Source of the DNA: Polyangiaceae bacterium
GTDB lineage: Bacteria; Myxococcota_A; Polyangia; Polyangiales; Polyangiaceae
Direction: 5' to 3'
Assembly: GCA_020633205.1 (NCBI GenBank)
Contig: JACKEB010000025.1
Coordinates: forward strand, 10,472 to 74,471
DNA: 64,000 nucleotides
The notes under the pieces are model-generated. The model had not been told where the DNA came from. It saw only the letters and a list, made by a program, of their open reading frames with translations, and did not search any database. Each line of letters opens with the position of its first letter. The first letter of the stretch is position 1. The position numbers were made by a program, and so were the translations under genes. This document shows positions 15,887 to 24,952 of this stretch, piece after piece.

Positions 15887-18800
15887 GCTTGCTGCACCGT
15901 CGTCGACGTCTCCACCGAAGCGCGCGAAGAGCGCGGGCAATGCGAGCAGCGTCGCGAGCGTGGCCGTCACCAGGCCGCCGATGACTACCGTCGCCAGGGG
16001 GCGCTGGACCTCCGAGCCAGTTCCAGTTGCGAGCGCCATGGGAACGAAGCCCAGGGCCGCGACCAGCGCGGTCGTGACTACTGGGCGCAAGCGTTCACGT
16101 GCTGCGTTCAGGCTCGCGGTCGCGCGCGTCTCGCCATTCTGCTGACGTTGCCTCGCGGCAGCAAGCAAGACGACTCCGTTGAGCGTAGCCACGCCAAACA
16201 ACGCGAGGAAGCCGACTGCGGCGCTGATGGAGAGGTCCAGCCCTCTCAGCGCGAGCGCGAACACGCCACCCGTGGCTGCGGCGGGAACGTTCACGAAGAT
16301 CAACAGAGCGGGTCGGATGGAACCGAACGCCATGTAGAGCAGAACCAGGATCGCCAGCAGCGTGGCTGGGACAATCAGTGCTAGGCGCTCAGTGGCTCGC
16401 GCCAGGTTCTCGTACTCGCCGCCGTATTCGATGTAGTACCCCGGCGGGAGCTTCACTTGCTTGACGCGCTGCTGCAGCTCCCTAACGAAGCTAGCGAGGT
16501 CACGTCCTCTGACGTTGGCTTCGATCACGACGCGGCGTCTCGCTTGCTCCCGGCTGACCTGAGCGGGGCCGCTGGTCTCGCGGATGTCTACGACGTCGCC
16601 GAGGAGCACAGTGCGTCCGTCATCCAAAGGGATGCGTAGCCGACTGAGCGGAGAGGGGTCCGCGGCTGGGGCTTTGCTCATGCGGACGACGACATCGAAC
16701 CGTCGCTCACCTTCCAGTAGCTTTCCTACGGGGGTCCCCATGCGCAGCGCTTCGACGAACGTCTCGACTTCTTCGGGGCGTACACCCAGGCGGCTCATTT
16801 TGGCGCTGTTGGGGCGCATGGTGATCATACGCAGGCCACTGATCGGTTCGGTTCTCACGTCGGCCGCGCCGGGGGTCGCGGAAATCACCGCGCTGAGTTG
16901 TTCAGCGAGCGTACGTAACATCACCAGATCATCGCCGAACAGCTTCACGCCCACGTCAGAGCGCACTCCGCCGATCAGCTCGTCCACCCGCATTTCGATG
17001 GGTTGGGTGAAACCGAACGCCGCCCCTGGCAACGCTTTTCGCAGCGCGGGTTCGAACACCGTAGCGAAACCCGCGGCGTTGTCCGCGCTCTGCCACTCCT
17101 TGCGCGGCTTGAGCATCACCAGGACGTCGCTTTGCTCGACGCCCATCACGTCCGTCGCGACGTCGGGACTACCCGTGCGCGACACGACTCTTTCAACCTC
17201 GGGGAAACGCGCCAAGGTTTGCTCTACGGTTGTGGTGCCGCGAACTGCTTCCTCCAGGGAAACGCTCGGCGGGCGCGTGATCTGGATGGCGAGGTCGCCT
17301 TCTTCGAGGCGAGGGACGAACTCCGCTCCACGGGTGCTTCCAACTGCGATACCCGCGACCAGCAGCACGCCGAGCGCGGAGGCGGAGAGGCGCCAGCGCG
17401 GGGTCACGAACGCGGCGACGGGTGCGTAGAGGGCACTGAGCTTGCGCGCCAACCAAGGCTCCTTGTCGTGGGCGTGCTTCAAGAGCAGCCCGCCGATTGC
17501 CGGCACCCAGGTGAAAGTAAGGATCAACGCCGTCCCAATGGCGAACAGCACCGTCAAAGCCATGGGACGGAACATCTTGCCCTCCACGCCTTCGAGCAGC
17601 AGCACGGGCACGTAGACGATCGCGATGATCAACACCGCCATGGTCACTGGTCGTCCGACTTCACTCGCGGTGGCTCCCATGGCTGCTCGACCCGAAAGTT
17701 TTCGGGCGGCCATGGTTGCGAGGGCGCCCTCTACGACGACGACTGCACCATCGACGACCAAACCAAAGTCGATCGCGCCCAAGCTGAGCAGGTTGCCGCT
17801 GACGCCCGTGGCGTACATCAAGGCGAAGGCGCCGAGCATGCTGAGTGGGATTACGCTAGCCACAAGCAGGCCCGCGCGGAGATCTCCCAGCATCAAGAGC
17901 AGCACCAGGGCGACGACTAGACCGCCCTCGAGCAAGCTCTTCTTCACGGTGCCGAGCACGTCGTCCACGAACGCCGCTCGATCGTAAAACGGCTCTAGTT
18001 TCACACCGTCTGGCAAAGTGGGTTCGATCTCCGCGAGTCGCTGCTTGACCCGCGCGACTACGTCGTGAGCGTTGCCGCCGGCGACCATTTGCACCATCGC
18101 GTAGACGGTCTCGCCCTGACCGTCGGCGGTGGCAGCGCTGAAGCGTGGCGCAGCACCGTCCTTCACGTCGGCGACGTCCGATACGAGGACGGACGGGCCG
18201 CCGGCTACCGGCGACTTGACGACCAAGCTGCCGACGTCGGACGCCTGACGAAAGGAGCCATCGAGTCGCACGAATGTGCCCTCCTCGCGGCGCTCGATTG
18301 AGCCTGCACTGACGTTGTTCCCACCAGCGAGCACAGCGTCCTGCACTTGCCGCGGCGACACGCCTACCGTGAAGAGATCAGGCTCGCGCAGCTGGACTTC
18401 GATCTGCCGTTCATCGCCTCCCCAGGGGTTTACCTCTACGACCCCCGGCACCGATCGCAGGCGGTAGGCGATGTCCCATTCTAGTAGGGTACGGATTTCC
18501 GCGGGGGAATGGCCGGGCCAGCTGATTGTGAAATGATAGACTTCGCCCAGGCCGGTCGTCAGTGGTCCGAGCTCCGGTCGACCCGCAGACCGCGGGATCG
18601 ACTCACGCGCTCCAGCGAGCCGCTGCGCCACGAGCTCGCGTGCTTTTTCGACGTTCATCCCGTCATCGAAGACCAGCGTCACCGCGCTCACACCTGCGCG
18701 GGACACCGAGCGCACGCGATCCACCCCGGGAATGCCCGTCATTGCGAGTTCCACGGGCTGCGTGACGAGGCGTTCGACCTCTGTTGGCGATAGGCCTGGA

Positions 18801-18958
18801 GCCGAAGTCAGCACCTGAACCTGGACGTTGGTGACGTCAGGGACAGCGTCGATCGGAAGGCGACTGTAGCTGCGGATCCCCACAGCGATCAGCACCACGA
18901 CGCCCAGGATTGCGAGCAGCGGGTTGTCGATGACGAAGCGTGCGGCTTTTCCGATCAT
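15872..18958 (-). CDS. Heavy-metal efflux RND transporter, CzcA/CusA-like
   Basis: A 1028-residue inner-membrane RND pump. It has the N-terminal membrane helix, large periplasmic loops and the TM4 motif DFGLVVDGAVVVVEG. The DFG...DGA pattern points to the divalent-cation class (Zn, Co, Ni, Cd) rather than the Cu/Ag class; the usual final Asn (VEN) is Gly here. It takes up periplasmic or cytosolic metal ions and passes them to the adaptor and outer-membrane channel in exchange for protons. The ATG at 18958 lies two bases after the adaptor stop and has GGAG upstream; a GTG at 18985 is less likely. It is the last gene of a three-gene efflux operon. Confidence 0.93.
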   Translation of the reverse strand: MIGKAARFVIDNPLLAILGVVVLIAVGIRSYSRLPIDAVPDVTNVQVQVLTSAPGLSPTEVERLVTQPVELAMTGIPGVDRVRSVSRAGVSAVTLVFDDGMNVEKARELVAQRLAGARESIPRSAGRPELGPLTTGLGEVYHFTISWPGHSPAEIRTLLEWDIAYRLRSVPGVVEVNPWGGDERQIEVQLREPDLFTVGVSPRQVQDAVLAGGNNVSAGSIERREEGTFVRLDGSFRQASDVGSLVVKSPVAGGPSVLVSDVADVKDGAAPRFSAATADGQGETVYAMVQMVAGGNAHDVVARVKQRLAEIEPTLPDGVKLEPFYDRAAFVDDVLGTVKKSLLEGGLVVALVLLLMLGDLRAGLLVASVIPLSMLGAFALMYATGVSGNLLSLGAIDFGLVVDGAVVVVEGALATMAARKLSGRAAMGATASEVGRPVTMAVLIIAIVYVPVLLLEGVEGKMFRPMALTVLFAIGTALILTFTWVPAIGGLLLKHAHDKEPWLARKLSALYAPVAAFVTPRWRLSASALGVLLVAGIAVGSTRGAEFVPRLEEGDLAIQITRPPSVSLEEAVRGTTTVEQTLARFPEVERVVSRTGSPDVATDVMGVEQSDVLVMLKPRKEWQSADNAAGFATVFEPALRKALPGAAFGFTQPIEMRVDELIGGVRSDVGVKLFGDDLVMLRTLAEQLSAVISATPGAADVRTEPISGLRMITMRPNSAKMSRLGVRPEEVETFVEALRMGTPVGKLLEGERRFDVVVRMSKAPAADPSPLSRLRIPLDDGRTVLLGDVVDIRETSGPAQVSREQARRRVVIEANVRGRDLASFVRELQQRVKQVKLPPGYYIEYGGEYENLARATERLALIVPATLLAILVLLYMAFGSIRPALLIFVNVPAAATGGVFALALRGLDLSISAAVGFLALFGVATLNGVVLLAAARQRQQNGETRATASLNAARERLRPVVTTALVAALGFVPMALATGTGSEVQRPLATVVIGGLVTATLATLLALPALFARFGGDVDDGAASSGGA

Positions 18959-18960
18959 GC

Positions 18961-20085
18961 TCACTCCATGCTCGAACGCATCCACTCGCCCTTGAGTAGA
19001 ATTGTCCCGCGCACCGCTACGCGGTGTGTCTCGTCGGGGCCTTTGATCAAGAAGGCCGTGGTCTCACTGAATCGATCCACGATCACGGGTTCGACCTCGA
19101 ACTCGCCGGGTGACTTGCCCTGCACGAACACGACTGGCGTCCCATCGAGATCGACGACGGCGTCGCGAGGAAGCGCGAGCGGCTTCTTGGCGTCTCCGGT
19201 TGCTTTGTGAAGCTGCACGTTCAGGCTCTGGCCCGCGAGGTCCAGTTTGCAGTCGCTCGGCGCGAGCCATACCGCAACGGCGTGCCGCCCGGGTTCCACC
19301 TGGGTACTTCGGAACAGGACCTTGGCGCTGCAAATCTTGCCGTCGGGAAATAGAAGAGATGCCGTCGTGCCCTTCTCCACGCCGCCTACGTCGCGTTCGA
19401 GCACCTCGGCCCTCACCAAGAGCTTCGTCGGATCGACGATGCGGAAGAGGCGCTCCCCGCCTTCTACGCGTGTGCCAAGCTCCGCGTTTCGCTGGGCGAT
19501 GACTCCAGCTATTGGCGCTCGTACTTGGACCCGTGCGCCGCTCGCTCCGTAGGCCCCGAGAAGCAGGCGCGCGGCGCGTTCCTCTGCCCGCAGTCCTGCG
19601 AGATCGGCTTGGGCTTGCTCCAGCTCGACCGCGGTCGTCGCCTGGCGAGCGATCAACTTCTCCTCTCGCGCCAATGCGCGTTCAGCCCGGCTTCGCTGGG
19701 AACGCGCTTTGGCTAGCTCCCCGGCGACTCGGGCTGCGTCGGGTGCGTTGAGCTCGGCGAGGAGTTGCCCTTGCTTCACGCGGTCTCCTTCGCGCACCAA
19801 GAGCCGCTGCACGGTAGATGAGACCAAAGCTCCGACGTCAGCGGCTCCGTCGAGATCCGGGGTGACGGTGCCCGTGGCGCGGATCTCGTCAACGGCGTTG
19901 CGGCGTTCTACCGGCGCCACGCTGATGCGTCCTTGTTCGACCAGGCTGGGATCGACGCGTACGGTGCGCGGGGACGAGGTACTTTCCGCTGCGGCTGGTT
20001 CCTCGATCTGGGTTTCTTTCTGGCCACACGCGAGCGCGAGGAGTGCGCTAACGATGCCCATCGAGGCTGCTCGCTGCCAAGTCAT
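18961..20085 (-). CDS. RND efflux periplasmic adaptor, CzcB/CusB-like lipoprotein
   Basis: A 374-residue membrane-fusion protein. The signal peptide ends in the lipobox LALAC. A barrel-sandwich/lipoyl half begins near residue 80 (GALVSSTVQRLLVREGDRVKQGQLLAEL). A helical hairpin (LAKARSQRSRAERALAREEKLIARQATTAVELEQ) and the second lipoyl half (VRAPIAGVIAQRNAELGTRVEGGERLFRI) follow, then a beta-barrel and membrane-proximal domain. It links the inner-membrane pump to the TolC-like channel. The ATG overlaps the upstream stop as ATGA, so it is translationally coupled to the channel gene. No His-rich metal-binding N-terminus is seen. Confidence 0.92.
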   Translation of the reverse strand: MTWQRAASMGIVSALLALACGQKETQIEEPAAAESTSSPRTVRVDPSLVEQGRISVAPVERRNAVDEIRATGTVTPDLDGAADVGALVSSTVQRLLVREGDRVKQGQLLAELNAPDAARVAGELAKARSQRSRAERALAREEKLIARQATTAVELEQAQADLAGLRAEERAARLLLGAYGASGARVQVRAPIAGVIAQRNAELGTRVEGGERLFRIVDPTKLLVRAEVLERDVGGVEKGTTASLLFPDGKICSAKVLFRSTQVEPGRHAVAVWLAPSDCKLDLAGQSLNVQLHKATGDAKKPLALPRDAVVDLDGTPVVFVQGKSPGEFEVEPVIVDRFSETTAFLIKGPDETHRVAVRGTILLKGEWMRSSME

Positions 20086-21380
20086 CGTGCCCCCTTTCGG
20101 GCAGGTTGGAATTCCGCTCCTGGTAGGCGCCCGGTGATCGCCAAGAGTTTGAGTTCGGTCGCGCGCGCGTCAGCTGCGGCAAGCAGCCAGCGTTCCTTCG
20201 CGTCCGTCAGGTTCCGCTGCGCGATGTTGACCTCCTGGATGTTTGATTTCCCCAGGGAATATTTGAGGAGCGCCTCCTCTTCGGCGACCTTCGCGGGACC
20301 CACCGCGTCTTTCGCGAGCGCGTCGCGGGTACGCCGCGCGTGCGCACGCTCGTGCACCAGCAGGTGTACCTCTCGCCGCAAGCTACGGCGGACTCGAGCG
20401 TATTCGGCGCGGGCGAGGGCCGCGCTTTTTTCGTGCTCTGCCGTTTCGACCGCGCGGGGATTCACGAGTGGCAGCGGGATGCTGACGCGCCCGAGTAGCA
20501 CCCAATCCCCGTTCGCCTCACGGGTAACTGACGGGCCTAACGACAGGCTGGGTGCACCCTCGGCTTGCGACTGCGATGCGGCTGCGCGCGCGGCGTGGGC
20601 CTCTGCAGCAAGGCGTCGCAACTCGGGTGACTGAGTGAGGCTGGCGAATGCGGAAGACTCCTTGATATCGGGACCGTCGGCGTCGAGACGACCGACGCTG
20701 AGGAGGGACTTTTCTTCGTCGGCGCCCATAGCGTACGCGAGTTCGAGGTCGGCGCTGAAACGCATGCCTTCCGCGTCGAGCACCGATGCCTTGGCCGCGC
20801 CGTGGATCGAGCGTGAGAGCGCGCGCTCGCCCAGCGTTGCGGCCCCCTCGGCGAAGCGAGACTCGGTGATCTTGATCAGCCGCTGCGTCGACTTGACGCT
20901 TTCCTTGCGGATCTTCAAGAGCTCGGCAGCGGTGCGCGCATCGACCCAGGCGAGGCCCGCGGTGAGTGCTGCTTGAAGCTCAGCGCTACGCAGCATGAAT
21001 CTTGCTGCGACGGCGCGCGCGTCCGCAGCCCGCTCGCGGGACGCCCCAACTCCGGCCAGCGGGACGTCCTGCCAAAGTCCGACGCTCACGTCGAGGCCCT
21101 GGTCTGCGCCCCAGCGCGGGCCAGCAGACAGCTCGAGGCGCGGGTTGGTGGTTAGCGGTTGGCGGCTCGCTCGCCTTGTCCGCTCCGACGCGCGCTGGCC
21201 TTCCCGGGCTGGCCCAAGCTCAGGAGATGCCTGGGCCGCTTGACGGGTCGCGTATTCCAGGCTGACCCGCAGCGGACTCGTCGACGCCGCGTGAACCTCT
21301 TGAGCCGCGGCTTGCTGAGCGAAGCCGCCACTCAAGGCCAAGCCCGCCAAGACCAGGGCACGTTTGAACTGAACCGCCAT
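20082..21380 (-). CDS. TolC-family outer-membrane channel, CzcC-like
   Basis: A 432-residue outer-membrane efflux protein with a cleavable signal peptide (ending near AQQAAAQ) and long amphipathic helices typical of two OEP repeats, for example RVSLEYATRQAAQASPELG and the C-terminal ALAKDAVGPAKVAEEEALLKYSLGKSNIQEVNIAQ. This last stretch is the classic LL.YS.GK.NI motif of CzcC/CusC proteins. It is the first gene of the metal efflux operon and is transcribed divergently from a histidine kinase gene 163 bases away. Paired boxes in that spacer suggest shared control. Confidence 0.92.
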   Translation of the reverse strand: MAVQFKRALVLAGLALSGGFAQQAAAQEVHAASTSPLRVSLEYATRQAAQASPELGPAREGQRASERTRRASRQPLTTNPRLELSAGPRWGADQGLDVSVGLWQDVPLAGVGASRERAADARAVAARFMLRSAELQAALTAGLAWVDARTAAELLKIRKESVKSTQRLIKITESRFAEGAATLGERALSRSIHGAAKASVLDAEGMRFSADLELAYAMGADEEKSLLSVGRLDADGPDIKESSAFASLTQSPELRRLAAEAHAARAAASQSQAEGAPSLSLGPSVTREANGDWVLLGRVSIPLPLVNPRAVETAEHEKSAALARAEYARVRRSLRREVHLLVHERAHARRTRDALAKDAVGPAKVAEEEALLKYSLGKSNIQEVNIAQRNLTDAKERWLLAAADARATELKLLAITGRLPGAEFQPARKGAR

Positions 21381-21414
21381 GTCGCCGCAACTTGGGCTAC
21401 GGCGGCGGATTGCA

Positions 21415-21540
21415 CCATCCGACGAATGTCCGCGTCAGCCTGTCACCTTGACTTCGCCTCTGAAGAGGCAGGCGGGGGGATCCGTGGTCTGCGGTTTTGG
21501 CGGTGATCGTTGGTGCTGACCTGGGACATTCGTAGGATGG
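21415..21540. promoter_or_regulatory. Paired inverted boxes between efflux operon and two-component genes
   Basis: GGACATTCGTAGGATGG (21524-21540, plus) recurs with one change on the minus strand at 21431-21415. In both copies GCTGAC lies upstream, separated by three bases (21515-21520) or two bases (21439-21434). The copies point away from each other, one toward each divergent gene. A palindrome GCCTCTGAAGAGGC lies between them at 21456-21469. Confidence 0.55.
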
Positions 21541-21543
21541 CTC

Positions 21544-22509
21544 GTGGCCGAATCTGCGAGCAGTACTATCGGGGTGCGCCAGGCGTCCAAGTCGAAGACC
21601 AGGTGGAGTTCAGTCGCATTCGGGGTGGGGCTTGGACTCTTGTACGCCGTGGTGTTGCGTTGGATCGACGCCTTGTGGCCGGCAGAGCACCCAAGCCACC
21701 TGCTGCTCGACTGGACGATTCCGACGGCGCTCGGGGTCGGTGTGGGCTTCGTGCTCGAGTTCGCCCGAAACCGCTCGGAAAAGTACCGCGCGGAACAACA
21801 AGCGCTGGAGAGTCTACGGGAGCGCTTGCGAGGCTCGGAGCGCGAACAAGCCGTCTGGGTACTGGTGTCTTCTCTGCTTCACGAGTTACGGAATCCGCTT
21901 CACACGGTCGGCCTGGCGTTGGAGGAGCTGCGAAAGTGCGAAGAGCCCGAGCGCCAGGAACGGCTGGTCGACCGCGCTGCGACCGCGGTGGAGCGCATGA
22001 ACTCACGCTTCCGTGAGCTGGGGGCAATTGCAGACCAACCGCTGCACGACCTGAGCGCTTACGACCTGGGATCGCTGGTTCGGCAAACCGTCGAGCATTT
22101 CGATGCGCTAGCTCGCGGGGGAGGTGCGCGGGTGAGCTGTCGAGGCGAGCCTCATGTCACGCTCCGCGGGGACGAAGCCCTGGTGAGGACCGCGCTCGAG
22201 AATTTGGTATCGAACGCGGTGGACGCGGTCAGCGGTGTGCCCAATGGAGAGGTCGACGTGGAGGTGGTACGCTCAGATGATGCCGTACGGATTCGTGTCG
22301 CCGACAATGGGCCTGGGATCCCTGACGAGATGAGGTCCGAAATTTTCAAGCCACTTCGTTCTTCGAAGGCTCCCCAAAAAGGGCTCGGGCTTGGACTGCC
22401 GATCGCCCGTGGATTGGCGCGGGCAAGCGGTGGCGACGTGCGCCTGGAGCCTGTGCCAGCGGGTGCGTGCTTTCTGCTCGAGCTGCCGCTCGCCGCGGAG
22501 GGTGAATGA
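21544..22509 (+). CDS. Membrane sensor histidine kinase
   Basis: A 321-residue kinase. Two membrane helices (about residues 22-40 and 54-72) are joined by a loop of only about 13 residues, so there is no periplasmic sensor domain and sensing is probably within the membrane. A short coiled coil leads to His113 in LLHELRNPLH. ATPase boxes: N box ENLVSNAVDAV, G1 DNGPGIP, G2 GLGLGLPIARGL. The start is a GTG at 21544 with AGGA eight bases upstream. It overlaps the response regulator by ATGA and is divergent from the metal efflux operon, suggesting metal or envelope-stress sensing; the signal is not shown by sequence. Confidence 0.9.
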   Translation: MAESASSTIGVRQASKSKTRWSSVAFGVGLGLLYAVVLRWIDALWPAEHPSHLLLDWTIPTALGVGVGFVLEFARNRSEKYRAEQQALESLRERLRGSEREQAVWVLVSSLLHELRNPLHTVGLALEELRKCEEPERQERLVDRAATAVERMNSRFRELGAIADQPLHDLSAYDLGSLVRQTVEHFDALARGGGARVSCRGEPHVTLRGDEALVRTALENLVSNAVDAVSGVPNGEVDVEVVRSDDAVRIRVADNGPGIPDEMRSEIFKPLRSSKAPQKGLGLGLPIARGLARASGGDVRLEPVPAGACFLLELPLAAEGE

Positions 22510-23099
22510 GACGTGAGCTGTTGTTCGTCGAGGACGAAGAGGCATCACGCTCCCTACTGGAGGATGCGCTGACCGCGCGCGGCCTCTCGGTTGCCGCGGT
22601 TGGGGACCGTCCATCGGCGCTCGAGCTGGCTCGCGGCGGCCGCTACTTCGACGCGCTGGTTACCGACGTCGTACTCGGTGACGATGAAGATGGCGGGCTT
22701 GAGTTGGTGGCCCAGCTGCGGGAGGCGGGCTTCAGCGCGCCGGTCGTCGTGATCACTGCTTTTGCCGACAAGCGACGCCTGAAACGCGCGCTGGAGCTTC
22801 GGGTCAGCTACCTGTTGGAGAAGCCGTTTTCCGCCGATCAACTGATCAGCGTGCTGAACCGGCTTTGGGATGAGACCAGCGATTTGACCCACTACGTGGA
22901 TCAGGCGCTCAGCCGAGCGCGCCTCACCCCCAAAGAACGTGAAGTCGCGACCATGTTGCTGAAGGGACTATCCAACGAAGAGATCGCGCGCGTTCTGAAC
23001 AACAGCGACAAGACGGTCCGCCAGCATTTGAGCTCCGTCTATCAGAAGGCGGGTGTCGCGAGTCGAGCGGAGTTCTTTCACTACGTGTTTCCAACCTAG
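22506..23099 (+). CDS. NarL/LuxR-type response regulator
   Basis: A 197-residue response regulator. The receiver has the acidic pair EDE at residues 9-11, phosphoacceptor Asp54 in ALVTDVVLG, Thr/Ala at VITAF and Lys106 in LEKPF. After a short linker the LuxR-type HTH occupies about residues 135-190 (LTPKEREVATMLLKGLSNEEIARVLNNSDKTVRQHLSSVYQKAGV, quoted in parts). The ATGA overlap with the kinase makes the pairing near certain. It likely binds the boxes in the spacer upstream of the kinase and so controls both its own operon and the efflux genes; that is inference. Confidence 0.92.
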   Translation: MRRELLFVEDEEASRSLLEDALTARGLSVAAVGDRPSALELARGGRYFDALVTDVVLGDDEDGGLELVAQLREAGFSAPVVVITAFADKRRLKRALELRVSYLLEKPFSADQLISVLNRLWDETSDLTHYVDQALSRARLTPKEREVATMLLKGLSNEEIARVLNNSDKTVRQHLSSVYQKAGVASRAEFFHYVFPT

Positions 23100-23125
23100 T
23101 GCTTCGAGCCTCCGTGCGGCGAAGG

Positions 23126-24148
23126 TTACCGCCAGCGGAAGCTCGCGACGAGCATGCGGTGATCGCTGCCACCTGAAGAGGGGACGATGCTTGCGGACTC
23201 GGCGGCTAGCTGCTCCGTGTGGAAGATGAAGTCGATGCGGATTAGCCACTTCGGTACTGGAACCCCCGCCAGGCTCGGTCGGGAGCCCCCGACTTCAGGA
23301 CCCGGATCCCCAGGGAACGTGTGCCCGAACCCGAACCCAGCTTCGGCCCAGCTGTCTTCCAGTCCTTGGCGAGCGATGGCGTAGGCGCGGGAGGTATCCG
23401 TTGCGTTGAAGTCGCCCGCCGCAATCACCGGTAGGTCCGCGCTCTTCGCGAAGTCTCGCAAGCGCTCGGCCTGGTGTTCACGTGCTTCCACCGCCCCAGT
23501 TCCCGATGCCGCGTGGAACTGAACGAAGTAGAGCTGGCGATCTGCGATGCGGACCTTCGCGACCATCGGTTTGCCGATCCAGCCGTATTCCTTGAGCAGC
23601 TCTGCGTCCACCGGCTCCATGGGCCAGCGGCTCAGCATTCCACTCCCTCGCACTCCGTCACGCGCGTCCAGTCGCCTATACGGATACACGCTCGCGAGTT
23701 CTCGCTCGATGCTCTCCGCCATCTCGAGGTTCAGCTCTTGCAGTGAGACGAAGTCGGCGTCCGCCACTCGCAGCTCGCGGATGGTTGCTTCCGTTGCGCG
23801 ATTGAAGCCGAGGAGGTTGTAGGTTGCGACTCGCACCGCTGCGGGCTTGGGCGACTGCAGGCGCAGCGGCGAGAACAGCGCACCCCAGTGCCAAAGCCAC
23901 ACCACGCTCAGGATCGCACCACCAATCCACAGCTCCCGTCGTTTGGTCCACAGCGCAAGCCCCAGCAGTAGGGGGAGAGGAGCGAAGAAGTACAGCGCCA
24001 GGGAACTCGCGGCAAAGAACAGCGCCGATGCATCCCGGAGGAAAAGCTGGAACGCCAGCGCGAGCGCCATGCACGCGACGTACGCTTGCCCCAGCTCGAC
24101 CAAGACACCTCTTACGCGTGCTCCGCGTGTAGCCTTCTGATCGCTCAT
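23126..24148 (-). CDS. Membrane-anchored endonuclease/exonuclease/phosphatase-family protein
   Basis: A 340-residue protein. Three hydrophobic segments in the first 100 residues anchor an EEP (DNase I-like) domain, presumably outside the cytoplasm. Active-site elements: VATYNLLGFN near residue 105, LQELN near residue 135, AAGDFNATDTSRAY near residue 245, RIDFIFH near residue 302 and the terminal SDHRMLVASF. This topology is that of predicted vancomycin-resistance-associated or UDP-sugar/phospholipid diesterase-like proteins; the substrate is unknown. The ATG overlaps the AAC(3) stop as ATGA. It is the third gene of the antiporter operon. Confidence 0.85.
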   Translation of the reverse strand: MSDQKATRGARVRGVLVELGQAYVACMALALAFQLFLRDASALFFAASSLALYFFAPLPLLLGLALWTKRRELWIGGAILSVVWLWHWGALFSPLRLQSPKPAAVRVATYNLLGFNRATEATIRELRVADADFVSLQELNLEMAESIERELASVYPYRRLDARDGVRGSGMLSRWPMEPVDAELLKEYGWIGKPMVAKVRIADRQLYFVQFHAASGTGAVEAREHQAERLRDFAKSADLPVIAAGDFNATDTSRAYAIARQGLEDSWAEAGFGFGHTFPGDPGPEVGGSRPSLAGVPVPKWLIRIDFIFHTEQLAAESASIVPSSGGSDHRMLVASFRWR

Positions 24149-24927
24149 GGCAGCTGTGCGACGCTCGCCCGCGCGGCATCGCACTCCGAGCACTCAGCAC
24201 CGTGCTGACAGAGAAAGATCAAGGGATCGACCGCCAAGTGGCGGAGCGCCGTCGCGACGACGTCGCGTGCTCGGCTGAGTCGCGCGCTCGCGTACCCGAC
24301 CTGACCCATGCGCTGAAGCCCCGCGGCGTCGAGCCATGAGTTGAGTTGCTTGAAGCCCTCGCAACAATGATCCGTTTCAGCGATCCATGCTTCGTGGGCG
24401 TCGTCGCCGGATCCCACGATGCACGGGTGCTCTACCGAGTAAGGGACTTGGGCGAGTGATTCCGCGAGGTGCAGTGTCGTGCTCTCCGAGTGATCGACAC
24501 CTAAGAGGAGCACCCACCCATCCAATTCGTGCACGCGCCCGACCGGGCTGTCCTCGCCATGGGGTGGAGAGAGCGGTTGGGGCCGGCAAATGGACTCCGC
24601 TTGGGGCCCACGCGCGGCGAAGGAAGCGCCCGGATGGGTACTGCGGATGACGCCTGGACCGCGCCAGAACGTCTCCGCCGTGACGCCCATATCCAAGGTC
24701 GGCGTCGACGCCGGATCGAAAGGCGAATCTCCAGCCGTCATGCTCGGCATCACCAGTGTCCCCCGAGGGCCAATGGTCTCGCTGAGCGCTTCGATCAACG
24801 CGGCGGGGCCACCGCTTACGGGCCTTACCTTGCGGAACGACGTATGAACGAGCAGCACACAGCCTGGCTCGACGCCCAGCTCTGAGAGCTGAGCCTTGAG
24901 TTCCTGGATGCTTGTTGCCTCGGGCAT
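24145..24927 (-). CDS. AAC(3)-family N-acetyltransferase
   Basis: A 260-residue member of the aminoglycoside 3-N-acetyltransferase fold. Characteristic segments are CVLLVHTSFRKVRPVSGG near residue 23, GTLVMPSMTAG near residue 55, RSTHPGASFAARGPQA near residue 95 and VGRVHELDGWVLLLGVDHSESTTLHLAE near residue 128, with the conserved His/Asp/Glu set. Members acetylate aminoglycosides with acetyl-CoA, but many chromosomal ones act on other amines such as aminophosphonates or antibiotic intermediates, so a resistance role is not proven. The C-terminal HGAECSECDAARAS has two close cysteines, unusual for the family. It lies 25 bases after the antiporter gene and overlaps the EEP gene. Confidence 0.88.
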   Translation of the reverse strand: MPEATSIQELKAQLSELGVEPGCVLLVHTSFRKVRPVSGGPAALIEALSETIGPRGTLVMPSMTAGDSPFDPASTPTLDMGVTAETFWRGPGVIRSTHPGASFAARGPQAESICRPQPLSPPHGEDSPVGRVHELDGWVLLLGVDHSESTTLHLAESLAQVPYSVEHPCIVGSGDDAHEAWIAETDHCCEGFKQLNSWLDAAGLQRMGQVGYASARLSRARDVVATALRHLAVDPLIFLCQHGAECSECDAARASVAQLP

Positions 24928-24952
24928 CGACCCGACGCGTTCCAGTGATACG

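Noticed and set aside
16584..17429. Long plus-strand open frames antisense to the RND pump gene
   Set aside because: Ser/Thr/Arg-rich low-complexity translations without domains, typical antisense shadows of a high-GC gene.
24187..24207. TCAGCACCGTGCTGA palindrome
   Set aside because: It lies within the AAC(3)-like coding sequence with no regulatory context.
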